Positions 14,479 through 27,068 of a stretch of 64,000 nucleotides of DNA are shown piece by piece; position 1 is the first letter of the stretch; each line of letters starts with the position of its first letter. Source of the stretch: Paramecium octaurelia (Eukaryota; Ciliophora; Oligohymenophorea; Peniculida; Parameciidae); contig CAJJDP010000017.1 in the NCBI GenBank assembly GCA_905182995.1, positions 405,331 to 469,330 of the forward strand. Reading direction: 5' to 3'. The notes below the pieces were generated by a model. The model was not told the DNA's origin. It worked only from the letters and a program-made list of their open reading frames with translations, and did no database searches. Made by a program: the position numbers and the translations under genes.

Positions 14479-15688
14479 ATGTTATAATAATTGAATACGA
14501 ACCTTAAAATTCGAGAAAGAAGGGTACTATGCACTATTGAAAGCTTAGAATTATGCAAATAGAATGAGTTTACATTATGAGCAGATATTTTTGTTTGCAG
14601 AATATTTTGAATAAAATTTTCAAATGATGTAATTGATTATATTTGCATAGTAAATGGTTATTGTATTTATATAATTATAAAAAATTAATGGAAGTTGTTT
14701 TCATAGTTTATTTGGTTTTGGCTTTATTGATTGGTGTGATAGATTTATATTGCATTATAATAAATATGAAGTGCATTGACAATAAAATCACATTTACGAT
14801 TTTGAATTTGCTGTGTATTGATAATTCAATATTTAGTTAGTGTGCTTTTAATTTGTTTGGGATGTCTAATGGCTTTAGTGAATTGCTAGGTTTCATGGTC
14901 ATTTACATTTATTGGTTTGAGTGCGATTTGTGTATGGCAATCTTTTACTATGTATGCTACATCTACAAACAAAGTGATTTTATGGAATGCTGCCTAAAAA
15001 GTAAAAATAAGGATTAATATATAATAGACAATGATAGTAATGGCCTATGTTGTTCCGGTTGTATTTTATTTGATATCGTTGTTGGTGATGAAGAATACCG
15101 ATTTTCATAAAAATTCATAGATTTGTGCAATAAAGTTTAATTCAAAAGAACTACTGTTGACAAAAGTCCTTTAATTTTTCTTCTTTTTTGCATTCCAATT
15201 AATCTTTTTAGTCTTTGGGATCATTGACTCTGTAAAGAGTACTAAATTCTTGGAAAAGTGAGTATTTCTTAATAGATTTTAGACAGAAGAGTAGATTCAC
15301 ATTTTTAGAGGAATCCTATCGTGAAACATTGATATTCCCCATCATTACGTCAGTGCTGATCATCTCATATTTTGTCTCATTCAACATTCAATACTGGTTA
15401 TAGGTGGAATAAATTCTCGTGATAAATAATATTTGTTCAATAGCCATGGAGATTAACTTAATGATATTGGTGTTTTAATATGGATTCAATTCAACCATTT
15501 TGAAGGTGAATACAATTAGAAAGGTGTATTAATTTAGATCAAATTTAGAATTGAAATACCGAAACAAGTATTGTTTCATTAGTCATTTTAGATTGTTAGA
15601 TGGATCTGGATCTACCTTTTTCCATGGTACTTACAGTGAGAGTGAATTAGGAAGTATTGAATAAATATAATAAAATTATTAATCATGA
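14479..15688 (+). CDS. putative seven-transmembrane protein
   Basis: Four introns (25, 22, 28 and 25 nt; first at 14524-14548) give an exact 369-aa frame. I count seven hydrophobic segments: VVFIVYLVLALLIGVI, FTILNLLVLLICLGCL, FTFIGLSAICVW, MIVMAYVVPVVFYLISLL, FFFFFAFQLIFLVFGII, LIFPIITSVLIISYFV and a seventh near INLMILVFQYGF. A ~45-residue polar C-terminal tail follows. Number and spacing fit a GPCR-like topology, but I see no diagnostic motif of a known receptor class. The stop lies only 5 nt before the ATG of the next gene. The start is uncertain because the first ~15 codons are short and polar. Confidence 0.6.
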
Positions 15689-15693
15689 TTCCT

Positions 15694-16881
15694 ATGGATA
15701 CTTCTTCAAAATAAATGACTTTAAAGTAATTAGGTGACGTGATGTTTCCCCTTGGATTCATCACCTATGGTGGACCCTTAGCTCATATAAATGTGCTTAA
15801 AGAAAGATTTAAAAATTACACCACTGAAGATGAATTCCAAGAATTATTTGCATTGTGTTAAACCTTACCTGGTCCCACTTCTACTCAAATGGTAATCGCA
15901 GTAGGAGCCAACCTTACACATAGTTGTTTGGGAGGATTAGTAGCATTTCTATATTTTAGCATGCCATCAGCATTTGTAATGATGGTACTAGGACTCACTG
16001 TTCCAAATTTATCAATACCATGGATAAAATTATTGATAAATGGATTTAAATATGCATCAATTGGAGTGATAATAGAGGCAGCTTATAAATTATCAAATGG
16101 AGCCATTAAAAATAAATTTCATTTGTTCTTGTGGATTGTTAGTGCAATCGTAACGACATTTTTTCCCACACCCTCTATTGCAGTATTAATGATTGTAATT
16201 GGAGCTATCTCAAATTATGTTTCAGATCGATAAATCGGATAATAATTGTTAATTCCTTAAGAAGAATAAGTGTAGCGAAGCTTTGATAGTTGGTTGCTGG
16301 GCTATAGATCATTGGTTGGATATGGAATTTCATTTGTTTTGTTTTTCTTTTTATCCTACATTGATTGGATGCCTATAGCAGTGAGCAGTAATCTATTCAA
16401 GACTGGCAGTTTGGTTATTGGTGGAGGCCATGTAGTTTTACCTATGATTTAATTTTCTTTATCAAATTATTTGACTACAGAACAGTTTTGGAATGCCTTC
16501 GCTTTAGTTTCCTGTATGCCTGGCCCTATGTTCAATATTGCAATTTATATTGGAGCCTTAATAGGAGGAATACCGATGGCTATTTTGGCAGAAATATTTA
16601 TGTTCCTTCCTGGATTCTTCACAATATTTGGGATATTGCCTTATTGGAAGAAATACAGAGGATTAAGAACTATTAGGGCAGTTTTGTAAGGCATAGCAGC
16701 AGTTGCAGTTGGATTTATATTGAGTTCAATAGTGCATTTGATAATTAACTCTTGTAGTAATGGTGTTGTAGTCCCTATGGGCATAGGAATCCTGAGTTGT
16801 TTGTGTCTGTATAAAGGCATTCCAATACCCTTTGTTATAATTGGAGGTGGATTTATTAATTTATTAACAGAATATCAATGA
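15694..16881 (+). CDS. chromate ion transporter family (CHR) membrane protein
   Basis: 395 aa, no intron, about ten membrane segments. The family signature is clear in the N-terminal half: GFITYGGPLAH and QTLPGPTSTQ, and the second half repeats it as GGGHVVLPM and SCMPGPMFN. This two-domain, ~400-residue form matches long-chain CHR proteins of bacteria, fungi and algae, where some members export chromate or transport related anions. The substrate here is not known. ATG 15694 is 5 nt after the upstream stop; ATG 15715 is an alternative start. Base composition is like the neighbours, so any transfer would be old. Confidence 0.9.
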
Positions 16882-16909
16882 TTCATTTTATATATATATA
16901 TTTAAATAC

Positions 16910-18719
16910 TCATTATCCACATTATCTCATTATATTTAAACAAACTTCATCTTCCAAAGGTTTTGAGATAACCTAAATGCCTACTGGTAATCCTGCACTG
17001 TGTTTCATAGTTTCTTCTAAGACCTTATATTCAATATCCTTAGCCCCAAACAATGATTCCTCATTGTAATATTACTCATCCTCCTAAACAGTTGTAATAG
17101 GAACTGATCCACAACTGAAATCAATCATATTCCAGAAGAATGTATAACAGATTCCACTAAAACAATGTTATGCAGTATTGTGTTTAACAGCTACTCCAGC
17201 AGTCACAGGACTTATGACTGCATCTAATTATAAATCATGCCAAATCTAAATCATTTAAATTTGGCTTGCTGTCAATCTAGTTGTTATTTGAAGATTTTCA
17301 TAGTATGACAATCCATGATCTCCTGCCTTCCAAATCATTAATTCTCTTTTGCGATCCTATAATTTCAACCATTTCTAATAAATCTCCTTCCACAAACGAC
17401 ATGATTGAGTGGCCTTCTTAAAATTATCAAAATGAGAAATCCATGGTTCTCCTTTGTATAATTCATAAGTTCCTTTCATTTTTCCATCACCTAATATCAC
17501 ATCATAAACATGTTAGAAAACATTCTCATAAATACTTTAATCAATGTCAAATTCTATCACTGTGTGTCCTTATGCTCTCAATTTCTCCACTGCTATATCT
17601 AATGCCCTTTGATTTGCTTTGCAAGGTAAAAGTAAATTGATCTTCCTTAAGACTCCTATCTTGTATTTCTTATTATTGTTATAACACTCCTTCTCATCAA
17701 ATGTTTTCATCACAAAATTTATATCCTTGATGTTAATTGGAGCCTATTCATAATTGGTTGTCAATGCCTACATCATATTCACTAAATTTGGAAAATGTTT
17801 AGCTTATGTATATTAATCAATTCTTACCCATAGGACCATAACATGATGCAATATTCCTAATTCCATCCCATGTTGGTACACCTTTTGCCTAACCTCTCAT
17901 TATCAACCTTTTAGCACTTGGCTTATATCCATACAAACCACAAAAATGAGAAGGTATTCTTATACTTCCACCACTATCACTTCCCAATCCCAAAGGAGAA
18001 CCATTCACTGCAAGCAATCCACCTTCTCCTCCTGTTGAACCACCTGAAGTTCTAGAAGGATCTTATGGATGGGTTGATCTTCCAAATAAATAATTCCAAC
18101 TTTCATATGAAAATCCAAATTATGGTAAATTTGTTTTTGCGAATATTATTCCTCCTGATTTATTTATTAAATATCCTTGTATTCCATCTATTTCCGATCT
18201 CTTTTAAGCATAAGCACCACACCCAAAGGCTTGATATGTTCCTTTTACTATAAAGGTGTCCTTCACACTTATGGGAATTCCAAATAAAGGCATATTTTCT
18301 ATCTTATAATCTTTATTCTTTAATTCTTAATCCAATTATCTAGCTTTTTAAATGGCATCCTCAAAATTCACATCATTCAAATATCCCATTTTGAATCCTT
18401 TTTCCAATGATACTTCCAAAAATGTTAATAAAACATCCAAACATGTAAACTTTTTAGATTCGTAAAAATTGTGAATTTAAGGAATAGAACTGTTTAAAAT
18501 AAGAGTTTTATCTTCATTAGATAACTTTAACTCTGTCTGTATGACATACTTTGCTGTTAAAACTTTTTATTGAATCTCTTACGCTACTCTTCTGTATGTA
18601 GATTCAAAAGGATTTATTTTCCTCTTTCTAAATGCCAGCATCAATAAACCAACACTTGCTACTATTGATAATGCTTTATATTTGTTTTTGATCCATAAAT
18701 CCCGATTAATTTTAAACAT
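16910..18719 (-). CDS. amidase-signature hydrolase (fatty-acid amide hydrolase-like)
   Basis: 594 aa with one 25-nt intron at 17803-17827. All catalytic elements of the amidase signature family are visible. The lysine lies in [10 protein letters not shown]. The Gly/Ser-rich loop [11 protein letters not shown] contains the cis-serine. The nucleophile region is [12 protein letters not shown] hydrophobic segment at residues ~15-32 ([12 protein letters not shown]) suggests a single N-terminal membrane anchor, as in fatty-acid amide hydrolase, so it may act on lipid amides at a membrane. Substrate is not shown by the sequence. It is convergent with the CHR gene, with 28 nt between their stops. Confidence 0.92.
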
Positions 18720-19230
18720 TATTAAAATACTAAACTTTTTCTATCTCCTTTGTTTCTACTATTTATAGATCCAAACTCATATAGAGAGACAAAATATCAT
18801 CTGGATGATCCAATAAGTTCCAATGACAATCAAAACCAAAATATCACAAAAAGATACATGTATACTCTAATGATCTAAATATCAATCAAATATTTATCCG
18901 TCTGGAAATTACACTTAGGAATTTACAACTCTGTATTCTTATAGAAGTTTTATATTAAAAAAAACCATTAGCCTTGTGCCATAAAACCATTAATCATTAC
19001 TACATTATTAATAAGTAAAAATGGTATGTATTAAAATTAATCATACGTATACGCTTAATTATTAGGCATCATGCTCAAAACTTAAATTAATTAATTAATA
19101 ATTGGAAACATAATAAATCATGTTATAGGACATTTTCAAAGTCCTACATATTATTATATTTGCTTATCTATATGAATTAACTATTAAGTTATAAGTTTCA
19201 CAGTTATTTTTTTTTGTTTAATTAGTTATT
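18720..19230. other. intergenic
   Basis: About 510 nt upstream of the amidase gene. No reading frame, repeat or RNA gene stands out. Confidence 0.5.
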
Positions 19231-20412
19231 TCATGTTTTACAGCTCATTAGTGATGTTATGATTTTATATTAAGATGGGCCTTTCCTTTAATATAATAAA
19301 TATTTTACTCTATAAGGCAACAAAAATTCAAAATAATTCAATATTTCTTCCATCTAATCTGATTATTCCGATTATTATTCAGTTTTACATGAAGAGCATT
19401 TTAAATATGCTAGCATGTCAAGTTTAATTTATTTTCTCGAATTAATTAGAATAATATCTTATTAAGTGGAACCTAAATCAAGATTTAAAAATATTTTTAA
19501 TAAAGAAACACATAATACCTATATTAGTAGTTGTATTCTAATTTGAAATGTCTCATTAAATTATAATTTTCTCTCAAAAAATTCTGATAGAGGCATCAAT
19601 TGGTTGAATTCAAAATACTTTCTTTTCTCATTCTCCAAATATATTGTTAAAAATAGATTTCTGAAAGTACCTTAGATGTCAATATCTAAAAAACTTAGAA
19701 GTGTGTTGATTTATTTTTCTAGTTTGAGTAATTTTCCATTTTAAATAAGGCTATAGGATTTCTGATCAATCTCTTTTATATTTATGTAAATATCTTCACA
19801 AAGATTGTTAGAACCTTAAACCTAATAATAGATTCTCTTTTATTCTGGATTACTCTTTACTATGTTTACCACTTTGATTAATTTTACTCCAAAACTTTAC
19901 ACTGATGGCAAAGGTTCTATTAACTGCTTATTTGAGGGTATGTTTTGGTTCACTGCGTTGTTTAACCCAGACATATTATTGTGAATTTTCATCTCAAATT
20001 TGTTTATTGCATCAGTGATTACTATCTTTTTTTTATCTAATAATTAAGGAACTTTTATTGAGCAATTTTCATTCAAAAAATAATGAAATGAAAAGTTTAG
20101 ATAACCATTGTCATCAATAAATGCCTTAATTTGTGTGTTATCGTATAAATCCTTCCTAAAAATTTCAATGTTCGCTAATATATATTTTTTTCTTTTGGTT
20201 AGTCTCATTTAAAAATATGCTAGATTCCTTTTGGGTTCAATGGCCCTGTAAACATAATAAAATGAGTTTTTATTGATTCTTAAAAAAAATGATTCATCAT
20301 CTTCGTCAGTCATGCCATCTTGAATGTAAGCTGTTGATTAGTTTTTCTAGTTGCAATATGAGCATGCAAGTTATTTAAAGCTTGTCAAAATTTTTTCTAA
20401 CTCAAATTGCAT
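19231..20412 (-). CDS. hypothetical protein
   Basis: 393-aa frame, Lys/Asn/Leu/Phe rich, with no intron needed. A short Cys pair near the N-terminus (ACSYCNQK) and another near the C-terminus (LKCSSCK) could bind metal. The middle has mixed helix/strand composition. No membrane segment or signal peptide. The C-terminal ~100 residues are less convincing, and a hidden intron is possible. It ends on the same strand side as the histidine kinase, whose stop is only 26 nt upstream of this ATG. I do not recognise the family. Confidence 0.55.
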
Positions 20413-20438
20413 TAATTAAATTATATAATATATAGTTA

Positions 20439-23072
20439 TCATTAGTTGATTGGAAACTTGGTTTTTAAATAACTTTCTAACTCTTTGACATCGATAGGTT
20501 TTGTAAAATAATAATCCATACCTTAAGCAATAGCGAATTTTTTGGTTTCAAAATCACAATATCCAGTATTAGCTATACAAAGTCCTCTAGGAATGGAACC
20601 CTCGTTTATTTTTTTTTTGATTATTCTTACAGTATCAATCCCATTCATGAGTGGCATATTTATGTCCAAAAAAATGGCAGCATATCCTTAACAACTACAT
20701 ATTTTGCATGGTTTGAGCTTCTTCTCCTCGCATTTCCGAATAGCCTCTATACCATTGCAAGCTTTGTCACTTTTGACTGAAAATTTTGAAAGAATAAGTT
20801 GCATTGAGATGATATTGAAAACTTCATCATCTACAATCAAAACTCTACTGCAACATTTAGAACTAATGTTATATTGTACAATTTAGGTCTTAAAATTAGT
20901 TTCTAGACTTGGTATTACGATTAAAGATTGTTTATATAAGCTGGGATCATTTTCATTTTCTTCCTCCTCTTCATCATCATTCTAATCAGCATCGATATCC
21001 TGTTTAATCTAATTGATGTCAGTGATCCGATGCAAAAACTATTATTGAGTTTCTGCTGAATGCTTCCTAATGGAGAAACTCTTAATGTGTCTTTGTCCTC
21101 TGTGCATCCCTCCACTATTGCTTTGACTACGCAAACTGGCTTCGTATTTAGAGGCCAACATCTGCTTAATTGAGGCTTCTGAAGGTTGCTATTCGACATA
21201 ATAAATTTGATTGACTATTTTTAAATAAGTTTAACTAGTTTGATAGGCACTTTCATTATATAATTATTGAGAATTTCTAATAGAAAATTAGAACTCAGTT
21301 CCTTTATTCTATGTAGACTTGAATTCTAATCCTTTTTTTCCATGCATCTTTTACACAATAGCATTTGAAATGCTTAAACCCAAACCACAACCAACTGAAT
21401 TCGAAGACACTCTCAACATTTTTTTATTGTCTTTTAACATCTCACTTAATTTTTGAGATTCTGATATACTCATACCAATGCCAGTATCTGTAATTTTGGT
21501 TTTTAATTTGTCTTGATTCAGAGTAACTTCAATTGTTATTGTACCTTCTGAAGTGAATCGCGCAGAATTTGAGAGTAATTAATAAATTATTTATTTGTAT
21601 CTCTCAGCATCGTTGTATACCTTTAAATCGACAGGACAATCCACTTTGACTGTGTTGGATCGGAAATTTAATTGTTTATCCATTAGATTGATGATTTCCA
21701 TAATAGTTTGATAGGGACTAAATTCTTGGAGTTTTAAGGTGAATTATTGTAGTAAGATGGAATTGTAATCTCGAATGTTACGTAGGATGTAATTAAGTAA
21801 TTATGAGTTAATCTAAATGGGATCGAAAAACACTTCTTTAATTTCCTTCTTTATTATAGAACTATTCAAGGCTTCTCTACTTACAGTCATAATGCAATTC
21901 AAGTAGGTTCCGAATTCATGCGAAACAGATTAAAAGATGTTATATAGTAAGGAACTGGAAATAGTATTGTTGTCCACAGTCTTAGAGTTGTTAGCACTCG
22001 AATGATTTTAATGAACACTTATGGTGTGTAAGGACTTACTAAATTAGTTCTTACGTTCCAACTATTGTTCAATGTGGAGAATGAGAATGTTCTCAAATTA
22101 ACTGATGTCACTTAAGATTATAAAATTGAATTTAAAGTTCTGCAATTTAAACTGTTTACTTTCTATTTCTCCAGCTGAATAATAATTATAGATAGAGTTG
22201 CCATTCTCTAACAGAGTTTAACAAATCGATTTCAAATCAGGCTTCAAAAATGCTCGTTTTTTGGGTTATGGACTCTATTATAGCAATAGCTATACCCCTA
22301 TAAAAGTTTGAGTAAGCCAGTGGATAAGGAGTCACATTTGCAATCCAACAATTGTTTCACCAACTTTGAGTCACTCATTTCCTCCCCCTCGTCTACAGAA
22401 CTGTCAAAAAATTACAATAATTGAGCCTACTCATAAAGCATGAGCATTTTGTCATTAAAAACAATAAATTTTTATTCGGTTAGCCAAGGACTAGTTATAT
22501 AATATCTTTATTTATTACACTAATTCAAGAATGTGATTCTTTATATCAAACTTTATTGACATTTGAAGTTCCACCTTTGGAATCGGAGAAGCCTCCATAT
22601 CCTTATGCTATTCTGGCCTCATCTTATATGCCAGGAGCACACAAAGAATCAGAATAATGATAGTTTTGATCAAATCATATATTGAAGATCCTTATTTAAA
22701 AAATTCGAGTATCAAGGAGTACAACCCTAAGAACATTCCAGGAATATAGTATTATTGTATATTCAATCCCCATCCACATTATATAACTATTAAAACCTTC
22801 TATACATCAATATTTACTTGTATCAGATCTATTTTGTTCTACCACTGCATGCTTAATAATCCCATGCTTATCGACTCACTCACAATTAAGGCACCCCAAA
22901 ATTACCACTTCTGAGATTCTAGATTGATTAAGATGCATTTGATCAAAAAATTTATATAATGCAGAACTACAGCGCTCACTATAAATCCCAGTTTATCATT
23001 CTCCATTCTATAAATCAAATTCCAAATGATTTCAAACGATATGATAACTTCAAAGAAAATCACAACTTTCAT
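20439..23072 (-). CDS. hybrid sensor histidine kinase with receiver domain
   Basis: About 855 aa. Several N-terminal hydrophobic segments (~residues 1-175) act as membrane anchor or sensor. The H-box is SVSHEFGTYLN, with an unusual Phe-Gly where Leu-Arg is common. ATP-binding boxes follow: N-box QLLSNSARFT, G1 DTGIGMS, G2 GCGLGLSIS. After a linker the receiver domain (last ~150 residues) has VLIVDDE, phospho-Asp in FLDINMP, and the conserved Lys in FTKPID. Such phosphorelay proteins are known in ciliates. Two introns are needed in the N-terminal part: one of 28 nt is clear, while the second (about 38 nt, near 22260-22330) is my best guess, so residues ~240-300 are uncertain. Confidence 0.88.
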
Positions 23073-23431
23073 TTTTTATAAAATATATTATCGCGATAAG
23101 CATATTAAAACTACTTATCAATTCTTCAATAAAATTAAGTATCATTTATAATACCGTATTTCAAAAGTAATTTACAATTCATTCTCCCTTCAATTACAGA
23201 GCAACTTATATCTTTATCTTTTTGATTAATTAGAAATTAGAAATTACTGGAAAAGTTTAACAGAGGAACATTTTATATTCCCTTTGCACTTCCCCATTAC
23301 AGAATATATTAATAATCAATCATCTACAATGGACTATTGATGATTTTCTAATTATTAATCCAAACAATACAAGAGGAACCTAAATAAGCAACAAGTAAAT
23401 TGAAATTACAAGTTTTAACTAATCTTAAACA

Positions 23432-23983
23432 ATGTACAAATCTATCTACATACATATGAAATAATCTTACTAGTGTCTTCTATTTGAAATATAATCTTTG
23501 TTATTGAAACCAAGCCAAAATATACAAATCTGGCTAAAGAAAGTGCAACTCAAAACGTTCCATTGTGGTTTAATACAACTATATATAGTCTGTTTTGGAG
23601 TGGTTACACATATGGTCTTTAATATTATGTACACAAATAGCAGTTGTCTAAAAAATTTATAAGATATTTAGGCTTTAATTTATTGGATTATCTACAATAT
23701 ATCCATAAATTGATTCACAATTATTATCTTAGGCTTAAATGTAAGTCTGAATCAAGGAATGCAATTAAACTAACATTATAAACAAGAAGAAATAGCTCAA
23801 GTTAATAATGAGCTTATTTAATTCAGATTTTAAAGACTGAACCATATGTTCAATAGGATATATATACATCATATGTCTCTATATATATTTCAAATATCTA
23901 AAATATTAAAACAATATTGTAACAGATCAATAGACAAGAGCAATAGAATTGATCACTTAAGCATCAGGGGTTGTAATCATTGA
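23432..23983 (+). pseudogene. membrane-protein frame interrupted by in-frame TGA
   Basis: From ATG 23432 one frame runs 183 codons to TGA 23981, with a single internal TGA at 23711-23713. Both sides look protein-like: before it a hydrophobic stretch (LIQLYIVCFGVVTHMVF) and WIIYNISIN, after it FTIIILGLNVSLN and an amphipathic Gln-rich helix. No GT...AG intron of Paramecium size can remove the TGA, because there is no GT in the ~60 nt before it. A further protein-like stretch in another frame lies at 23230-23450. It could be a recently broken gene, a longer gene whose structure I mis-read, or two short genes. Host-type gene, no transposon features. Confidence 0.35.
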
Positions 23984-24055
23984 TTTAGCTACTGAAAATA
24001 ATTTGAGAATAGACATTGAATTGAAAGTAGCATTGAAATGAATAATAAATATAAT

Positions 24056-24781
24056 ATGAAAATGATGTTAATTCTGCTCTATGGAATCTTTGTAGTTTCC
24101 TTTAGTTAAGAATGCACAACCACCGTTAAAGGAATATTTTCCAAATAGATATACGAATTTGAAAGATCCATCAATCAATTAAGAAATGAAGTAGCATAGG
24201 CAAGACAACCTAATCATTTGGGATCATTTGAATATGCTGCTAATATGCAAATAACTACTTGGTCAATTGGATTGTCTAGAGGAGCGTAAAATTGTGCTGA
24301 AAGATGTCCTGATTCTCTCAGTACTTGTAAAAACGTACTATATAAATCCTACTAAGTTAAAAGGTGATTTTGGAGTACTTTTTCATTAAAGAACGGTAGA
24401 ATCATCAGGAGTCGAATGGAACCCTTAAGAAATTGTGAAAAAATGGAAGCAAAATTAACAAAATGCTGAGCAATTAGTCATAGCAACAATTTCCCAATTT
24501 GGATGTGGAAGAGCAATTAAGAAATCAGTAGACAAATATATGGAATATGTTGTTTGTTTTTTTGATTAGGTATTGAAATCAGATGAATTGTTTAGGCTCC
24601 TCAAGATGGAAAAGCACCTTATATTGTTGCTAATGAAAAATCAATAGCAAAGGCTTGTAGATTTGGTAGATCAAATCAATATAGTGGATTATGCGCTAGT
24701 TCCTACAACAAAATGCTCATTATGAACCCAGAGCATTCAACTAAAATATTTGAAAGTTTAGATGAATCACAAAGCTAATGA
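24056..24781 (+). CDS. secreted CAP/SCP-superfamily protein
   Basis: 225 aa after two introns (22 and 26 nt). Residues 1-17 (MKMMLILLYGIFVVSFS) are a clear signal peptide. The CAP fold is recognisable by the N-terminal helix with LRNEVAQARQPN, then NCAERC, VEWNP, and the C-terminal strand YMEYVVCFF followed by PY. Cysteines are numerous, fitting disulfide bonds. CAP proteins are extracellular; the two histidines of the classic cavity are not obvious here, so the biochemical role is open. The frame is consistent through both introns. ATG 24056 opens directly into the signal peptide. Confidence 0.82.
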
Positions 24782-25403
24782 TGATAATATCAATATTATT
24801 TAGTATTAGTACATAAATACATAATATATATCAAAAATAACATTACAAAAACTGTTCACACAAAAATAGCTATCTTAACTTGATTAGAAATAAAATAGAA
24901 TAGAATTCATAATTAAGGAAAAAACCCGTGAAGAAGAAAAAATCATAAATGGAATATGATATTATAGGATATGCATATTTTTAGATTATCATATATACAT
25001 TCTTAGAAATACTCTAAGACTTTTGATATCCCAATTTTGTTTTTGCAAGTTTTATCGTAAATATTTCCATTAGGATGTTCAAAACAGATTGATCAGTCAG
25101 TCTTCTATAAACCTATTTTTCATTATATGTAGATAAACACTTAACATTATAGTATTAACTATTTTCACTATAGGTATATTTTACATCAAGCCATCTAAGA
25201 GCTCAATCAAATAGAATCGCATAGGATGAGCTAATTCTTAAATTTTTAAAATTCATACTTCTTCAATGTATATAGGTTTGAGTGCCTTAACCTATAAGAA
25301 ACTATGAGAGATGATGCAAATATGATAGGGATGTAGATGTAGAGATTCGAAATGATAATTATAGATAAAGTTAATTATGTTTATTTTCGTTATTTAAATT
25401 TGA
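24782..25403. other. intergenic
   Basis: About 620 nt without a convincing coding frame. It contains the 3' flank of the CAP gene and the promoter side of the cyclin gene. Confidence 0.5.
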
Positions 25404-26643
25404 ATGAAGCAGCCTCTACAGAGTCGACTAATTATTTAAGATGCAAGACGCAAGAATTTAAGCGCTGTTGCTCTTTTTGATCCTTCCCCTAAGTAAATCA
25501 CTATAAGGAAAGCTTCAATTGGTGGATTAAAGAATAAGGAAAATATGAATAGCAATGACACTTAGAGGAAACAAAAAACTTCTTAAAATACTAACACAGA
25601 GGATATTAGAAAATAGATTAGTCAATTAATAAAAAAAACAGCTTAATCTCAAAGAACCAAATTGAAGAAGATAGATATTGGATGTCAAGAATAGATAGAA
25701 ATTAATGATCAAAAGGAAGGAATTTTTGATGAAAATACGTTAAGACTGTTGTATTAAAAAGAGTTGGAATATAAAATTCATCCATAATTCTTTGATCATT
25801 AATCTCACATCTCTCCATAGATGAGATCAATTTTATATGACTGGATTAGTGAAGTCTGTAAAGAATTCACATTAAAGAGAGAGACTTTTCATTTGTGTAT
25901 TCACAATTTGGATAGATATATGTCCAGAGCCTCTGTTAGTAAGTCAGAACTTTAATTATGTGGCTTAGCAAGTCTATTAATTGCATGTAAAATAGAAGTA
26001 TTATTATCATTTATTCTAGGAAATCTATCCACCCAAAGTGAACGATTTTTCGTCTGCCAGCAATTATGGTTTCACAGAACAATAAATCTTGGATAAGGAA
26101 GTAGATATTTTAACTGAATTAAAATGGATGATCAATCCCCCAACTCTTTATCTTTGGACTTCATGGTACCTATCCTAATGGGATATATACTATCCTTAGC
26201 CCAACCTATAAATTAAATAACCAACCCAATCATCCTATGCATTATTTAGACATTTCATGACCTTTTTAGATTGTGCCATTTTAGATATCAAGTTATATTA
26301 ATTTACCAATCGAGAAATAGTTGCATCCTTACTTTATTTGGTTTTATTAAAACAATATTGTGGATGCACTTATCAAAGAATAGTGGAAAATAAAGTTTCA
26401 GAGAAAGACGTTCTTGATTTCTAGCGCATTTATAAGCCATTCATTGAAATTGTTTTTGGCTTTCAATTTAGTTAATTAACCAGATGCATTAAATATTTGA
26501 CAAAGTTTTTAATTTTAGATGTGATTATTGATTAACCTGGCTCAACCAAAGTGGTAGCCGAAAAAGAATTAATGGAAGTTTATGAATATTTCTTATCAAT
26601 TTAAACGCATAATCCAGCTGGTCTTTAATTCATTAGAAAATGA
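25404..26643 (+). CDS. cyclin (A/E-like mitotic or S-phase type)
   Basis: 405 aa with one intron at 25998-26019 (22 nt). The cyclin box begins near residue 145 with MRSILYDWISEVC, FTLKRETFHL, LDRYMS and LIACKIEE; the Arg in MRSILYDW and the Lys/Glu of ACKIEE are the key Cdk-contact residues. A C-terminal helical domain follows. The N-terminal ~140 residues are polar, Gln/Lys rich and probably regulatory; no clear destruction box is seen. Cyclins activate Cdk kinases at defined cell-cycle points. The closest wording is to A/E-type cyclins, but subclass cannot be fixed by eye. Confidence 0.92.
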
Positions 26644-27068
26644 TTGATATCATATACTTTAATAAATTTTATTAATATTTTTAAATTGCTGAACCCACTA
26701 CTTTTGACAAATATACTTGTTAATTAATTTTAGATAAACTCTCTATTAATAAGAACATTAATAGTTTTACATTTTAGCATTTTTTATTTCTTAAATTATA
26801 CCTGATTGGTTAATAAATCACCTGATATATGAAATCATGATTGATAATATTTTCAAAAAACCAATATTATTCTATTTCTAATATTATCTCGCATATTATT
26901 AATATTCTTGCCTTGAGACCTTCCGATATCCATTTATGGAAACTTTAATCACCCATATCATTCCTTACCAATGCTTTCAATAATGAACTCTACTATATAA
27001 AGTTTCTTATAATCAATTTAATAATGATAAATAAACATGTAAATTATTAATCAATAATTAATTTTCAG
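26644..27068. other. intergenic plus unresolved 5' end of next gene
   Basis: AT-rich spacer after the cyclin. A likely intron (gtaaat...ttcag, about 27039-27068) suggests the next gene begins near 26990-27040, but no in-frame ATG fits. Confidence 0.4.
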
